This document shows positions 50,501 through 60,418 of a stretch of 64,000 bases of DNA, in pieces (within the stretch, counting starts at the first letter, position 1; every line of letters begins with the position of its first letter). Location: assembly GCF_016545825.1 (NCBI RefSeq), contig NC_052618.1:48182196-48246195 (forward strand), in the 5' to 3' direction. The position numbers and the translations under genes were made by a program. The notes beneath the pieces were generated by a model. The model did no database searches, was not told where the DNA came from, and saw nothing but the letters and a program-made list of their open reading frames with translations. The stretch comes from Eucalyptus grandis. Its lineage: Eukaryota; Streptophyta; Magnoliopsida; Myrtales; Myrtaceae.

Positions 50501-51498
50501 GAAGTGGCGTGGGAGTATGAGAGGATTTTTTTTTCAAAGCTGTCAAATAGGAAGAATCCAACGCGCAACTTATGGCAAACCAAGTTATATTTGGCAGGAC
50601 ATATTTATCACCTCGACCATCTCTAGTAACTCCTTGCTGCAGCTCACATGACATGCATTCTCATATGCACTAGCCTTAGTCTTTCATTACGTAATTCTTA
50701 CACAGTAAAGGGAAAAACACACATCCACTCACTGTTCAAAGTATAAGGCAACTAAATTCCAAAGAAACGTCTCATAAAGAAGCGGTGGGAAGAAGGCAAA
50801 ACGGAAAACACATTGCACAAACCTTGCAGCTCAGCCAGCTCCTCTTCTGACCTGCGCTGGAACCAGCAAAACTAAAACCAATCACCCTCCAAAATCTCAA
50901 ACTCAAACAGGCTCCATGTCACCATCAACATATATACACGGAGAACAAAGAACTAATATACGAAACAAGCACGGCGGAAAAAATGAAGCCAAACCCACCA
51001 AAACACAGTAGAATCGGTGGACTCCGGGAGGACATCGAGGTAGACCCGCCACGGCGAGTCGTCCCTCAGCTTCTCCCTGATCAAGAACAGAGCCACGGAC
51101 ATCCACGGCTTCAGCCCCTCGCACACCCGCCCGATCTCCGACCCGGCCACCGCCTCCGGGTTTATCCACAGCCTCTTGGGCACCTCCAGGACGACCTCGT
51201 TCCGGGCAATGTCTCTCTGGGCGACGAGGCCCAGGCCCTCCGGGACGACCGCGGGCTTCGCCGGGGTCTTGGCGGAGACGACGCCCTCGCGGCGGAGCCA
51301 CTCCCAGAAGGCCTCCACGGCGGGGGGCGGCGCCGGGGCCCGCGCCGGCGGCGGTTGCTGGGAGCGGAGGAGGGAGGCCGAGACGGAGGACCGTTTGCAG
51401 GGGAGCGAGGGAGATGGGGGAGGGCGGTGGGGCGAGGGGAGGAAAGTGGAGAGAGAAGGGGAGGATGAGGAGAGAGAGAAGAGCTTGTATCTGTCCAT
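47550..51498 (-). CDS. LSMT-L: Rubisco large subunit / aldolase lysine N-methyltransferase (LSMT), copy B
   Basis: Six exons, 51498-50999, 50851-50823, 49941-49730, 48910-48788, 48513-48109 and 47762-47550, join to 493 residues. Exon 2 (29 bases) and exon 5 (405 bases) have the same lengths as in copy A, and intron positions and phases agree throughout. The transit-peptide-like N-terminus is Ser/Pro-rich. The SET domain shows VPEGLGLVAQRDI, INHS and Tyr293 in IQYD, with Tyr306 in ALDYGF. The C-terminal domain retains WGHLQLPVSRANEELICRVV and ends GEQGDIIFWEK, as in pea LSMT. The enzyme trimethylates lysines of stromal fructose-bisphosphate aldolases and, in some species, Lys14 of Rubisco large subunit. 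Which substrate applies here cannot be read from sequence. Exon 1 is very GC-rich, which creates long antisense ORFs that are not genes. Confidence 0.93.
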
Positions 51499-51500
51499 CT

Positions 51501-51521
51501 TCTCTCTCTCTCTCTCTCTCT
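51501..51521. repeat. (CT)n microsatellite at the LSMT-B start
   Basis: About ten TC/CT units immediately upstream of the LSMT-B start codon, in the leader; on the gene strand it reads GA. Confidence 0.9.
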
Positions 51522-53438
51522 AGGCGGGTTTCTTGGCAGCTCGATGATGGAGCTTCGGCAGGGGAAGGAGAAGACGTTGGCAAAAGGAAGAAGATAAGGG
51601 GGGAGCTTCTTCTCTGTTTTCTTTCTTCTCTTCTTCGGATAGAGAAATTTGAAGTTTCTCATTTTTAGTCCTTTCTATTTTCACTTTATGTGAATTGTTG
51701 CCATTGAATTTTCCTGCTTCACTCGTTTACTCCTACTTCTTCCCCACCAAAATTTCAAAAAAATAAAATAAATTAAAAGCAAAGGTCACTAATAGTTTTT
51801 ATTCAATTAAAACGTTATTTCTGATTTAAACTGAAATGTAGTTCTAATTCTTTTGGGGGATTGAAATTATGTTTCGCATTTTATTCGATCATTACATAAA
51901 ATGTTCTAAAATGAATTTTGTGTTGTGAAGTGTAATATGCGATGAGAATAGGAAATGTCTCCTTTTATCAGGTTTGGATTCGTGCCGATGCCTGGCAACG
52001 ATCCGCAAGATTGAGAAGGAACAAGCACCCAAGAGGCTCAGGTCCTTACTGTCATGATCATGCACCAAAGACACCATTGAACAATTGGTAAATCTGCAGA
52101 AGGAAATGATACACGGGAGGTAATCAGAGGGGTCCAAGTGCACGAGTTTAGAAAGAGAGCACACGGGACCGATGCTGCCATTGCCTATGAATCTGAAATC
52201 CAGCTCTTGCTGTACTTATGCCTAGTGAGTTGAACCAGCTCGCTGTGGACATTGTATGTTGCACTCGACTGCTAAATGCTGATATACTGACTTCCCTTTT
52301 CGATTTTAATTAGGTGATAGCTCCTGCGATGATTAGTTTGATGAGGTGAAAATGCAGACATCCCGATGCAGAAATCACAAGCCCCATCAAAGTGAAATGA
52401 GCTGCAGCGATAATGGTTGGAAGCGAAGGACTATGCTTGAAACCAACTTGCTACTACTGCCAGAAGCACTCATGGCCTGAAGTTGACCGAGGGCAGCCAC
52501 CAATTTCTGCTGCCTATCTTTCAGCAAGAAATCATTTTGGATTCCAGCCCAGTTAGGAATCTTTATCTTCCCCAAGTCAGCCATCCTTTTGACACAGAAG
52601 GTGTGGCCAACTGAAAGAAGATTTGAGTATTAAGAATCTGGCATAAGACCAGCAAAGCAAACAACAGCAGGGCAGGCAAAGCTACAATCTGATGAAAATA
52701 TAGACCACCTTTCATTACGTTGAACATAGCCCCTTGTGCAGAATGTTGTGATTACCAGATTGTGATTGTGAGAGCATACGTCAAAAAATAACTAAAAAAT
52801 CACCAAGCATTCCGTGCAGGGTGACAACTAAATGAAGTTTTGGCAATGTCGTGACGAGTTATAGCTCGAGCGTGATAGTTCATCATAAGCAAATCTGCAT
52901 ATTCAGTAGAAAAATCAATGACATTGTCGAATGCTTTATTGAGTTCCTATCCAGACCTTCATCCAGGCAATGAGATTGACGATCCATCAAACCACAGCCT
53001 AATTCTCTGCTGTAACAACAACCTGTAGGCATCATCAACTACCGAGACATCGTCACTGTTCGACGCATGGAAAACAAGAACAGCACCCAAATGGCCTTAG
53101 CAAAATACGAATCCAAAGTAATACAATGCAGTCATAGATAATATGTCGAGAAATACGATGAGTCTTGGCAACTCAAATCTTCATTTATGCATGGAAGATC
53201 TCATTCCAGTAGCCCATAAGACATGAACAATTGTATTTGATTTTCATCTCTTCCCAATCTCCCCATCAAATTCTCCTAAAACAAATAGGAAGAATAACCT
53301 CAACATCAAAAATGACCTCCAGTTCCACAATCATGGCTAAGCATTGGAAAAAAAAAGAAAAGAAATTGCAGTACAAACAAGGCCAAGATTTCTCTTTTTT
53401 CTACCACTAGACTTGATTGAGGAGTCGTGCCTGCGCCG
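51522..53438. other. Spacer with one unrecognised small ORF
   Basis: LSMT-B upstream region and 3' flank of the GCK gene. Apart from the small ORF at 52387-52584 nothing is supported. Confidence 0.5.
52387..52584 (-). CDS. Small unrecognised ORF, 65 residues
   Basis: It begins MADLGKIKIPNWAGIQNDF and has a protein-like amphipathic middle (LLKDRQQKLVAALGQLQ), then turns Ser/Leu-rich. I recognise no family. No splice acceptor stands directly before it. It lies on the same strand as its neighbours, between the GCK gene and LSMT-B. It may be an exon of an unannotated gene, a microprotein, or chance. Confidence 0.2.
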   Translation of the reverse strand: MADLGKIKIPNWAGIQNDFLLKDRQQKLVAALGQLQAMSASGSSSKLVSSIVLRFQPLSLQLISL

Positions 53439-53939
53439 TCATCTCTCTCCCGACCCATCTCGCTCCCTCGAATCCTCAGAACGCCCGATACCCCCCGCCG
53501 AACCATCCGATCCGGCGACAGAATTCGCCCCCGATTCCTTCTCCTCCTCCTCCTCCAATTCCCTCGCCACCTCTTCCTCCGCCTCCTTCTCGGCGCGCAG
53601 GATGGGCTCGTAGTAATCGGAGTGAGCCTCCATGCACCTCCTCAGCGCCACCGTCGCGTCGAAGCACTTGTCCATGACGTCCTCCTCCTTCCTCTCCGCG
53701 TCCCGGATGCACGTCTCCCACGCGACGAACTCGCCCCTGCACCCGCCGCCTTTCATGAACAAGCAGAACGCGCACTCCCCTTCCCCTTCTTTTTCTTCTC
53801 CTCCCTCATCTCCTTCCTCCGCGCCTTCTTCTCCACTTCGCTCCGGATGATCCGAAGCTTCGCCAGGAATGTCGCTCCCGAGGACTTCCGGGTCGGTTGC
53901 GGAGGGAGATTCGGAGGGCTGCGGATGGGGAGAGGACAT
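53439..53939 (-). CDS. GCK-domain protein
   Basis: A single-exon ORF of 166 residues. An acidic, disordered N-terminal third (Pro/Ser then Glu/Gly-rich) leads into a compact central domain starting GECAFCLFMKGGGCRGEFVA, with regularly spaced cysteines (CAFC, GGGC, ETC, DKC, RRC) and the ending MEAHSDYYEPIL. This is the plant GCK domain, a cysteine-rich helical module. The C-terminus is Glu-rich and then Ser/Gly-rich. The twin CX(n)C-like arrangement recalls small coiled-coil-helix proteins, but its function is not established, so I assign none. It begins at an ATG in a GC-rich context near the edge of the downstream inverted-repeat element. Confidence 0.88.
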   Translation of the reverse strand: MSSPHPQPSESPSATDPEVLGSDIPGEASDHPERSGEEGAEEGDEGGEEKEGEGECAFCLFMKGGGCRGEFVAWETCIRDAERKEEDVMDKCFDATVALRRCMEAHSDYYEPILRAEKEAEEEVARELEEEEEKESGANSVAGSDGSAGGIGRSEDSRERDGSGER

Positions 53940-54319
53940 GGCGGTGGTTGCTAGGGTTTGGGTAGGTGGCGGTGCAAAAAGGAGGGACAGGAGACTTTTC
54001 CATGGCCGCTCAAACCCTGCCGCTTAGAACCTCCTTTTGACGTTGGATTCTCGTCCATCTCCAACAACCTTGGAAATGAGAAAAAAATAAAATCCCTCAA
54101 AAACTCCAAGTACCAAGTTAACGCTCTGTTTGGTTGGGCATTTGAATTGGAAGGCACTTTGGGATTCTAAAATTTCTTGGCCAAATGTAAACGCATTTGA
54201 TTCGTTTTTTTGAATGATTTTAACAAGATGCAATTGCATCTCCAAATGACTCTAAAGACCTTTAGGGGCTAATCTAATGCAAATCCGGAGGTACTTTGAG
54301 AAGTTGCATCTTGGGAATG

Positions 54320-54333
54320 CAAGTCCCTAGTAT
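54320..54333. repeat. Left target-site duplication of the SINE
   Basis: CAAGTCCCTAGTAT, repeated exactly at 54552-54565. Confidence 0.9.
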
Positions 54334-54551
54334 TTTTTTTTTTTTTTTTTTTTTTTTTCGAGAAGAGTTAGAACTGCACCGACAGTCAAGGCCAGTAAAC
54401 CTCCTGGTGACGCTTGCGGGAAACCACCACCCCGACGTCACGCTTAAACCATATAAGCCAAAAGCTAAGCGTTTCTCATCCCCGCATTCGAACCTTGGCC
54501 TCCACCGGGGAGGTCCAAGGCCCTATCATCCACGCCACCGCGGTCGGTGGT
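54334..54551 (-). mobile_element. SINE with poly-A tail and pol III B box
   Basis: Read on the minus strand, the 218-bp element begins near 54551 with CCACCGACCGCGGTGGCGTG, has an A-box-like GGCGTGGATGATAGG and, about 35 bases on, a B-box-like GGTTCGAATG. It ends in an A-run of about 25 (T-run 54334-54358 on the plus strand). Exact 14-bp direct repeats flank it. This combination defines a tRNA-type SINE. The clean tail and perfect duplication suggest a recent insertion. Confidence 0.88.
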
Positions 54552-54565
54552 CAAGTCCCTAGTAT
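54552..54565. repeat. Right target-site duplication of the SINE
   Basis: CAAGTCCCTAGTAT, identical to 54320-54333. Confidence 0.9.
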
Positions 54566-55540
54566 TGTTCATCTTCTCCAAAGCCACTGCACACCACCGC
54601 ATGAAGAAGCTGATCGGAGGCCGATGATCGCTGGCCAACGGATCATGTGCATTGGCGAGGCGCCGCTGACCGCCGCCTGAGGGTTGCCCGACCCCGGTGA
54701 CCGTCGTTGGACCTCAAGTGACGCCTGGATCCCGCAACCCAGGCAACCAACTGGGAGCCAAATCACCATCCGCCATTGCCAGATCAGTAGTCCGGCCACT
54801 AGACCCGACGATTCGGTGGCGGACTTCAAATTATTTTTTTAATTTAATAAAAGTTATTTACAAATACAAATTATTCTGGCCAAAGTTGTTTCTTAATGCA
54901 AATTTTACTAAGCGTTATTTGCATTTCGGAAAATCTCATTCTCCCAAAGGTATTTATATTTTTGCAAATTCATTCCCCAAAAACTGAACCAAATGGACCC
55001 TAAATCAAGGTTGAAATCAACTTGTCGCAAGATGTATACCTCTTTTCTGAAACTAAAAAACTAATTATTTCATTTTTTTCATAGGCATGCCCAGTCGTGC
55101 TGATTTCAAGCTAGTATTTTTATCTGTGCAACATTCAAAATCCTTCGCACTAAATTTGATTTGAAATGCTATTATTTGTATTGGGGTGTATCTTGAGATA
55201 ATAAACCATGGCCGAACCAAGTCTCTCTCTATATATATATCAAATAGCTAATTAATCGTGCTGCAATGATGCTACAACTTGCACCTTTGGATACATGTAT
55301 TAAAAAGATAGTAACGTAAAATTGAGCAAAGAGCTTCCGAAAAGTCGCAATATCCATTTTCACAGCCGTGCGAAAATGCCCCAAACAAACTCTAAGCGGG
55401 ACATCTTACAATGCCCCTCGGAGTTGACACCTCAACATACGTGTGAAAATTGAAGTCGTTGCTTTAGCTTAGAAATCTGCCTCTACCTCGTTACCGCAAA
55501 ATAAATCAATGTCGCAGCTCTATGACCCATCTCTCTGATT

Positions 55541-55807
55541 TTACCGTAATAGATATAGACTACACAAAAAAGGAATGCTTGTAGATACAAAAGTTCCTGC
55601 GAAATATGGGAAGAGCAATAGCAGCTTATCTCGTATATTCATCACATGCATGTCCTTCGTCCGCTTGACAAGAACATAAGCCAATTCGTCAAGTGATAAG
55701 ATCATCTCGCTCCAAGCAGCCATCTGGACCATACTCATGTCATGCTCCCTTTCCCAGAAGTCCTTGGCATCGATTAGATGCATCATCTCCAGCTGCAGCT
55801 GTTAAAG
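55541..55807 (-). pseudogene. Orphan exon-like ORF, unrecognised
   Basis: On the minus strand a TTTAACAG acceptor at about 55801 leads into an open frame reading LQLEMMHLIDAKDFWEREHD, then WSEMILSLDELAYVLVKRTK and a hydrophobic end. Composition and phase look like a real internal exon: charged, helical, no low complexity. No flanking exon is identifiable and I do not recognise the family. It could be a relic exon of a lost gene, or part of an unannotated gene downstream of the Pin4 gene. Confidence 0.3.
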
Positions 55808-55879
55808 ATTCACGAAGATTCCTCCTACTAAGTGGCATCCCAAGCACGCCCCCCGAACTCAAAGTTCGATCATGATGAG

Positions 55880-56204
55880 AATGCACGTTAGCATTTAACT
55901 GAGGTGGCACAAGACCTGTTCGTGTCGGTAAATTTTGTCCGCCATCTTTTATTCCATATCCAAAAGTTCCTTTTGTTTGTCACACGGACAATTACTAGAT
56001 TTCAGATCTTGACCCATCAAGATGTCTCCAATGAAAAGTAATCAAAAAGCACTAACGCATTTTAAGGAGAAGTTTGTCATACATTCATTGAACACCCATG
56101 GAACAAGCACCTTGCACCCAACGAAACACAGTGGCCATACACAAAAATATCCATCGTTCAAATAGACACAGGCAAAAAAAAGGTCCCCATAGAAGCAGCA
56201 TTCA
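55880..56204 (-). other. 3' flank / 3' UTR of the Pin4-type gene
   Basis: Sequence directly after the Pin4 stop; no independent feature is recognised. Confidence 0.4.
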
Positions 56205-58086
56205 TCAATTCTTTCTCCCTTCACACAGGATAATGTGGTAGCCATGCCTGAACATTTCCCAAAAGTACGAAGTCAGAAGAAAATCATATTCATTCATCAC
56301 CTAAAACTTCCAAAAGCAAGAAATCTTGGAGCAAGATTGGTCTTGTACCATCAGTGAAAGTATGGAGTAAGCATCAAATATAAATGAAACGGCCTTCCAA
56401 TGGAATTTAGACATACAAAACCATCGTTGTACGGCAAAGTGGCAATATATCTCACAAACAGGACAACAATCATTTTCTCATTTTATTAACATATTCATCT
56501 CATCTGCCCACTTCAAGAGAGATATTATGCTCATCATTATACAGTTCACCCCATTTCCTGTTTGCCATATTGGAGCACCACATAGAATTTCAAAAAGGGC
56601 TGTCTTCGGCGATTAATTACCTCAACTTCATGCAAACTTCGTGATGAAAGCATATCAGATGGATACGTTAGTAATAGCAGTCAATCCGCCCCTCATATAG
56701 TTTCATATTAAGTATTTGCATTATAGAAGTGAAAGGAAAAAACGAACAACTCATTGAGAAGTGAGGTAGAATATGTAGATACATACGTTGATTTAAATGC
56801 TGCACTTGTAGCTCCAATAGGGGTACTGAATGCAACTTCTTGAAATGGACCAGCCATCTTTCCTCGAGGAAACCATCCTAAATCACCGCCCTTCTTACCA
56901 GATGGGCACTCCGAGTACTCTGCAGCTAACTGTCAATTAAAACGAACAGAAACATACGTCACAAAACCATGAAGAGGCAGAATAGCCAACCAGCAGCCAC
57001 TCGAGTTGCTCTAAGAGTTCAGGCACATTTTGCTGTATGTTAAACCTTAATGCATGTATGTGTTAGAGCAATTAAGCACTCAACAGGAGTTAAATACAGC
57101 TTAAATTTCCTTGGATGTCATCATTTTCTATAAGGATGATCGCACCCGCAAAAATTTAATTTTTTAGGTCCTCATATGGAAGGAAAACATTTTCTCTCTC
57201 ACTCTGCTCTGCAGAAATGACCATGCCTAGGTTTCCTAGGAATTGGAACAAATATAGAGAGGAGGGCTAGTTGCAAAGTTGCATACATGATCCAGACATA
57301 CATTTCCTTCAGTCTCAAACAAAAGAATAGGAAGAAATTTATAAAAATCCCTGAGGGATCAAAAGAGGTAAAAGATGTTGCCCTAAAGTCTTGTTGGGAC
57401 ATGCACAGAGCATGATTACCTTTGCAAATTCAGCTGGAGGGACCTTGTCACCATTGCCTAGCCAGCCATCTTGCAGTTTCTTGTATGCTTCATTGATTTT
57501 GCCTTGCTTTTCACACAGTATATGCCTAGCTGAACAATATTGGAGAACCAAATTAAGAAGCTTGAAGTTACTACGAGGTGAAAGTGAAACACCGTCAGCT
57601 TCCACTAGCTAAATTTTGCAAATAACTGAGAGTAGATTTCACAGTACTGAAAACAAGTGCATACTCAAGCATGGTTAATATGCTAACTCCTGAAAGTTAT
57701 GAGGATTCCGTGGGCTAGCTACACCCAAAAGTAGTCGCAAGTTGTGACTGAATGAGTACCAAAGGGAAAGAGAAAAAAAACCTCGGTCCTGTATATTTAT
57801 GCAAAGTTGTCCAAAAGAGGAGCATTCACATGTCAAATGCAAAAATACCCTATACCTCAACAACTACTTACCACATACTCAATATAAACAGAGAAAGACT
57901 TGAAGAACCTGACTCTTTAAGGGGAAAAGAAAAAGAAAAAGAGAGGAACCAACCTTTGACATAAGTGCAAGTGCCTAGCCCATCTGACTTGCTGGCCTTA
58001 CCTTTCCCCTTGGAACCAGCCTCATCGCTCCCACCCCCTGCTTGCTTCCCCTTCCCCTTTCCTCCCGCCTTCGCGTCCTTCCCCAT
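56205..58086 (-). CDS. PIN4: Pin4/Par14-type parvulin peptidyl-prolyl isomerase
   Basis: Four exons, 58086-57954, 57529-57420, 56929-56787 and 56247-56205, join in phase to 142 residues. The N-terminal 35 residues are Gly/Lys/Ser-rich and basic, the usual DNA- and pre-rRNA-associated tail of Pin4 proteins. The parvulin domain runs from about residue 43 to the end: VKARHILCEK, the loop GGDLGWFPRGKMAGPFQEVA, and the terminal HGYHIILCEGRKN with the conserved second histidine. The family isomerises peptidyl-prolyl bonds without the phospho-Ser/Thr preference of Pin1; in animals Par14 acts in the nucleus and in ribosome biogenesis. There is no WW domain, as expected for this class. A 5' leader intron is likely: a donor GTAAGG lies near 58650 and an acceptor GAATCAG ends near 58100, 14 bases before the ATG. 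Confidence 0.92.
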
Positions 58087-58099
58087 TAGCGCAAACCCC

Positions 58100-58651
58100 T
58101 GATTCTATAACACGGATGAGCAAATTCTCAATGCCTAAACAGGAATTCTCAACATAATCTTGATGGAAACATAAAACTAGCCGCTGGCAAAAGAGCACCA
58201 AGACGAAAACAAAAAGAAAAATCTCCAAACCCCAACAAAAATCACATCACAACACTCGAGAAGCATTGTTCTTCTAGTAACTTCGATCACTGAACACTAA
58301 GCTCAGAAAAAATTTAATTAAAAAAAAAAAAAACTCAAAAGCGCAGCCTGAAGCTAGACTTTCACCCAGAAATCCACGGAGGAAATCACCACGATCGAAA
58401 TCAACCGAGCAAGTAGCCAAATAACAGTCTCCACGTGACGAGAGCGACCAGACGGCACCTATCAATTCAACCAATCAACCGAATCCCAAAACGAACGACG
58501 GCACCAGACAGAGCGCATCATCGAATCAATCAGCTCCGGGATCGACCGACCGAAGAAGTCGTTTCGCGCCATCCGAGGAACGAAGACACGGCCGGCGAAT
58601 CACGCGAGACGATGAAGAACTTAAAGAGAGGGCAGAGGCGAAACCTTACCG
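58100..58651 (-). other. Probable 5' UTR intron of the Pin4-type gene
   Basis: On the minus strand CGATCGATCG is followed by GTAAGG near 58650, and GAATCAG stands just before the short leader GGGTTTGCGCTA ahead of the ATG. The intervening 0.55 kb is AT-rich and intron-like. The assignment rests on splice motifs only. Confidence 0.5.
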
Positions 58652-58751
58652 ATCGATCGACGAGGGAGAAGAGGAGGCAGTCGACGCGCGGAGACACGCG
58701 GCATCGCAATCGCCTCGCGCTTTTGTTCCGGTCCTGTCGACTGAACCGGCG

Positions 58752-59718
58752 GGACTGTCGAAGCCCACGTACCGTCCCGGCCCGGACCGGCCCAAATACA
58801 CGGTTGAGGCCCTAAAATCATGGCCCGGTTTTGCCTTCAAATTAGGGATTTTGGATTTGCGGTCGAAAATTTGATGAAGATATCGATAGCCCAATTGGGA
58901 GCTGGAATTGCCAAAATCTCAATAGGTCAAGCTCTTATGTTCTCCAAGGAATGATAGATAGCTCGTGTCATGATAGATAGCTCGTGCCATCGATTCAGAG
59001 GAACCAATAAACGTTTTTTCCGTAGATTTGAGCGAATGGTACGAATGTCGGATCGATGATTAGACTTGATCGCTATCCATCAAATATCGGCCAAGTACTT
59101 CGAGAAAAAAACCCATAACCCATAACCCATAACCCAATTCTCCCTCTTAGTAGCTCTTAGGTTTCGCCCTTTCTTCGGCTTCTTAAAAGAAAAAAATCAA
59201 ATTCGCTACATTCTTTTTCTGGCACGAACCTGGCTTGAGTCAACATACACTAAGGAATCGTGAAGGCAATAGATACTCGTAACTCAAGGATTCGTACACG
59301 TGCGCCCTCGCATTATCAATTAATCAAGAAACATTGATTACAACCAAGCCCTAGATCATTTTGCTTTCGAGCCATACCAAATAGGTCGCTATGACATAAT
59401 ATGACAGAAAATCGATTCAAGATGTGACTCAACGTCGACATAGCTCACACGAAACAATTCAATCCAGTGCAATGTCATTTTCGCTTTGTCGAATTGAACA
59501 ACATACTAAAAATAGATCATATGGTTTGGGGACCTAAAGTGTATTACCAAACCACAAGCACTGGAGGGAAACATAGGTACCTTCTAGCGAGTACATCGTA
59601 GGCCGGGACCGAGACAAGTCCCTAAGGCCGAGCCCAGATCATTTTTATTGCCTACGCTCGAAAAGTATGTTTCAGCATCAAACTAGAATAACCTTTCCCA
59701 CCCAAGAAACTAAAAAGA
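58752..59718. other. Intergenic, upstream of the Pin4-type gene
   Basis: No gene is supported. At 59110-59135 a heptamer ACCCATA is repeated about three and a half times. It is close to, but not the same as, the plant telomere unit AAACCCT. Confidence 0.5.
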
Positions 59719-60418
59719 GGAAATTTATTCAAAAAAGATCATAAATCTATTACACTTTTATCATTTTAATCCTAAACCTTTTAATCATGTCAATTGAGTC
59801 AAAAAATATTTTTCACGTTTTACCAATTAAATCAATTCAACCAATTTTAGCTAAAAATCGTTGACATAAATGTCAATCGTCTTATGTGGTATGGTCGAGA
59901 TGGCTGGTGCTAACATAAATGATTTTCAATAATATTTTAAATTATTTATTTATTTATTATTTTATTTCTTTTGTTCTTTTTTTCCAACTCTCACTTGGCT
60001 AACCACTGTTGGATGCAAGCGAGGGCCTCCACGCCCTTGCCCAAATCTAGGTAAGGGCTGCAACACACGTGCTTGGTCTAGCGATGGCCCTAACGCCCTT
60101 GCTTGTGGCCAAGGATGGGTGGCTAGCAAGGTTGCAAGCTAGAGTCGTTAAAAAAAAAAGAAAAAAGAAGAAGAAGAAGAAGAAGAAGAAAAGAAAGGAA
60201 AAAAAAATAAAATAAAAAAAATATTAAAATATTACTAAAATTGTCTACATGTCAAGTAACAGCCAGTGCCACATAGGACGTCGGTATTCACATTAATGAT
60301 TTCGGCTAAAGTTGATTGAATAAACTCAATTGGAGTTATGTAAAAATGTTTAAAATTCAACTAGCACAATTAAAAAGTTTATGACTGAATGGTTATGACT
60401 TTTTGGATAATTTTCCCA
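59719..60418. mobile_element. Long inverted-repeat element
   Basis: The left arm (from about 59719, GGAAATTTATTC) and the right arm (ending about 60418, reverse complement GGGAAAATTATCC) can be aligned over about 170 bases at moderate identity. Shared words include TCATAA, CCAATTGAGT/TCAATTGAGT, CAACCAATTTTAGC/CAATCAACTTTAGC and CTTATGTGG/CCTATGTGG. The interior holds A-rich and GAA repeats and no coding sequence. The flanks are similar (CTAAAAAGA and CAAATAAAG) but do not form a clear target duplication. A MULE-like or foldback element is possible. Confidence 0.6.
60165..60190. repeat. (GAA)n microsatellite
   Basis: About eight GAA/AGA units inside the inverted-repeat element. Confidence 0.9.

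Larger units (their letters stand above)
54118..54990. mobile_element. Inverted-repeat element (host of a SINE)
   Basis: The left end reads TAACGCTCTGTTTGGTTGGG and the right end, reverse complemented, TTAGGGTCCATTTGGTTCAG. Both arms continue with TTTGGGA/GCAAATG-like words (for example TTGCATTTGC). The interior contains the SINE at 54334-54551. No transposase is seen and the exact ends are approximate. Confidence 0.45.

Noticed and set aside
50903..51662. Overlapping ORFs of 115-226 codons on both strands around LSMT-B exon 1
   Set aside because: The GC-rich exon keeps several frames open; only the frame starting at 51498 carries SET-domain sequence and correct splicing phase.
54490..54551. 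tRNA gene suggested by the B-box-like GGTTCGAATG
   Set aside because: No cloverleaf can be drawn; the poly-A tail and 14-bp target duplication show it is a SINE.
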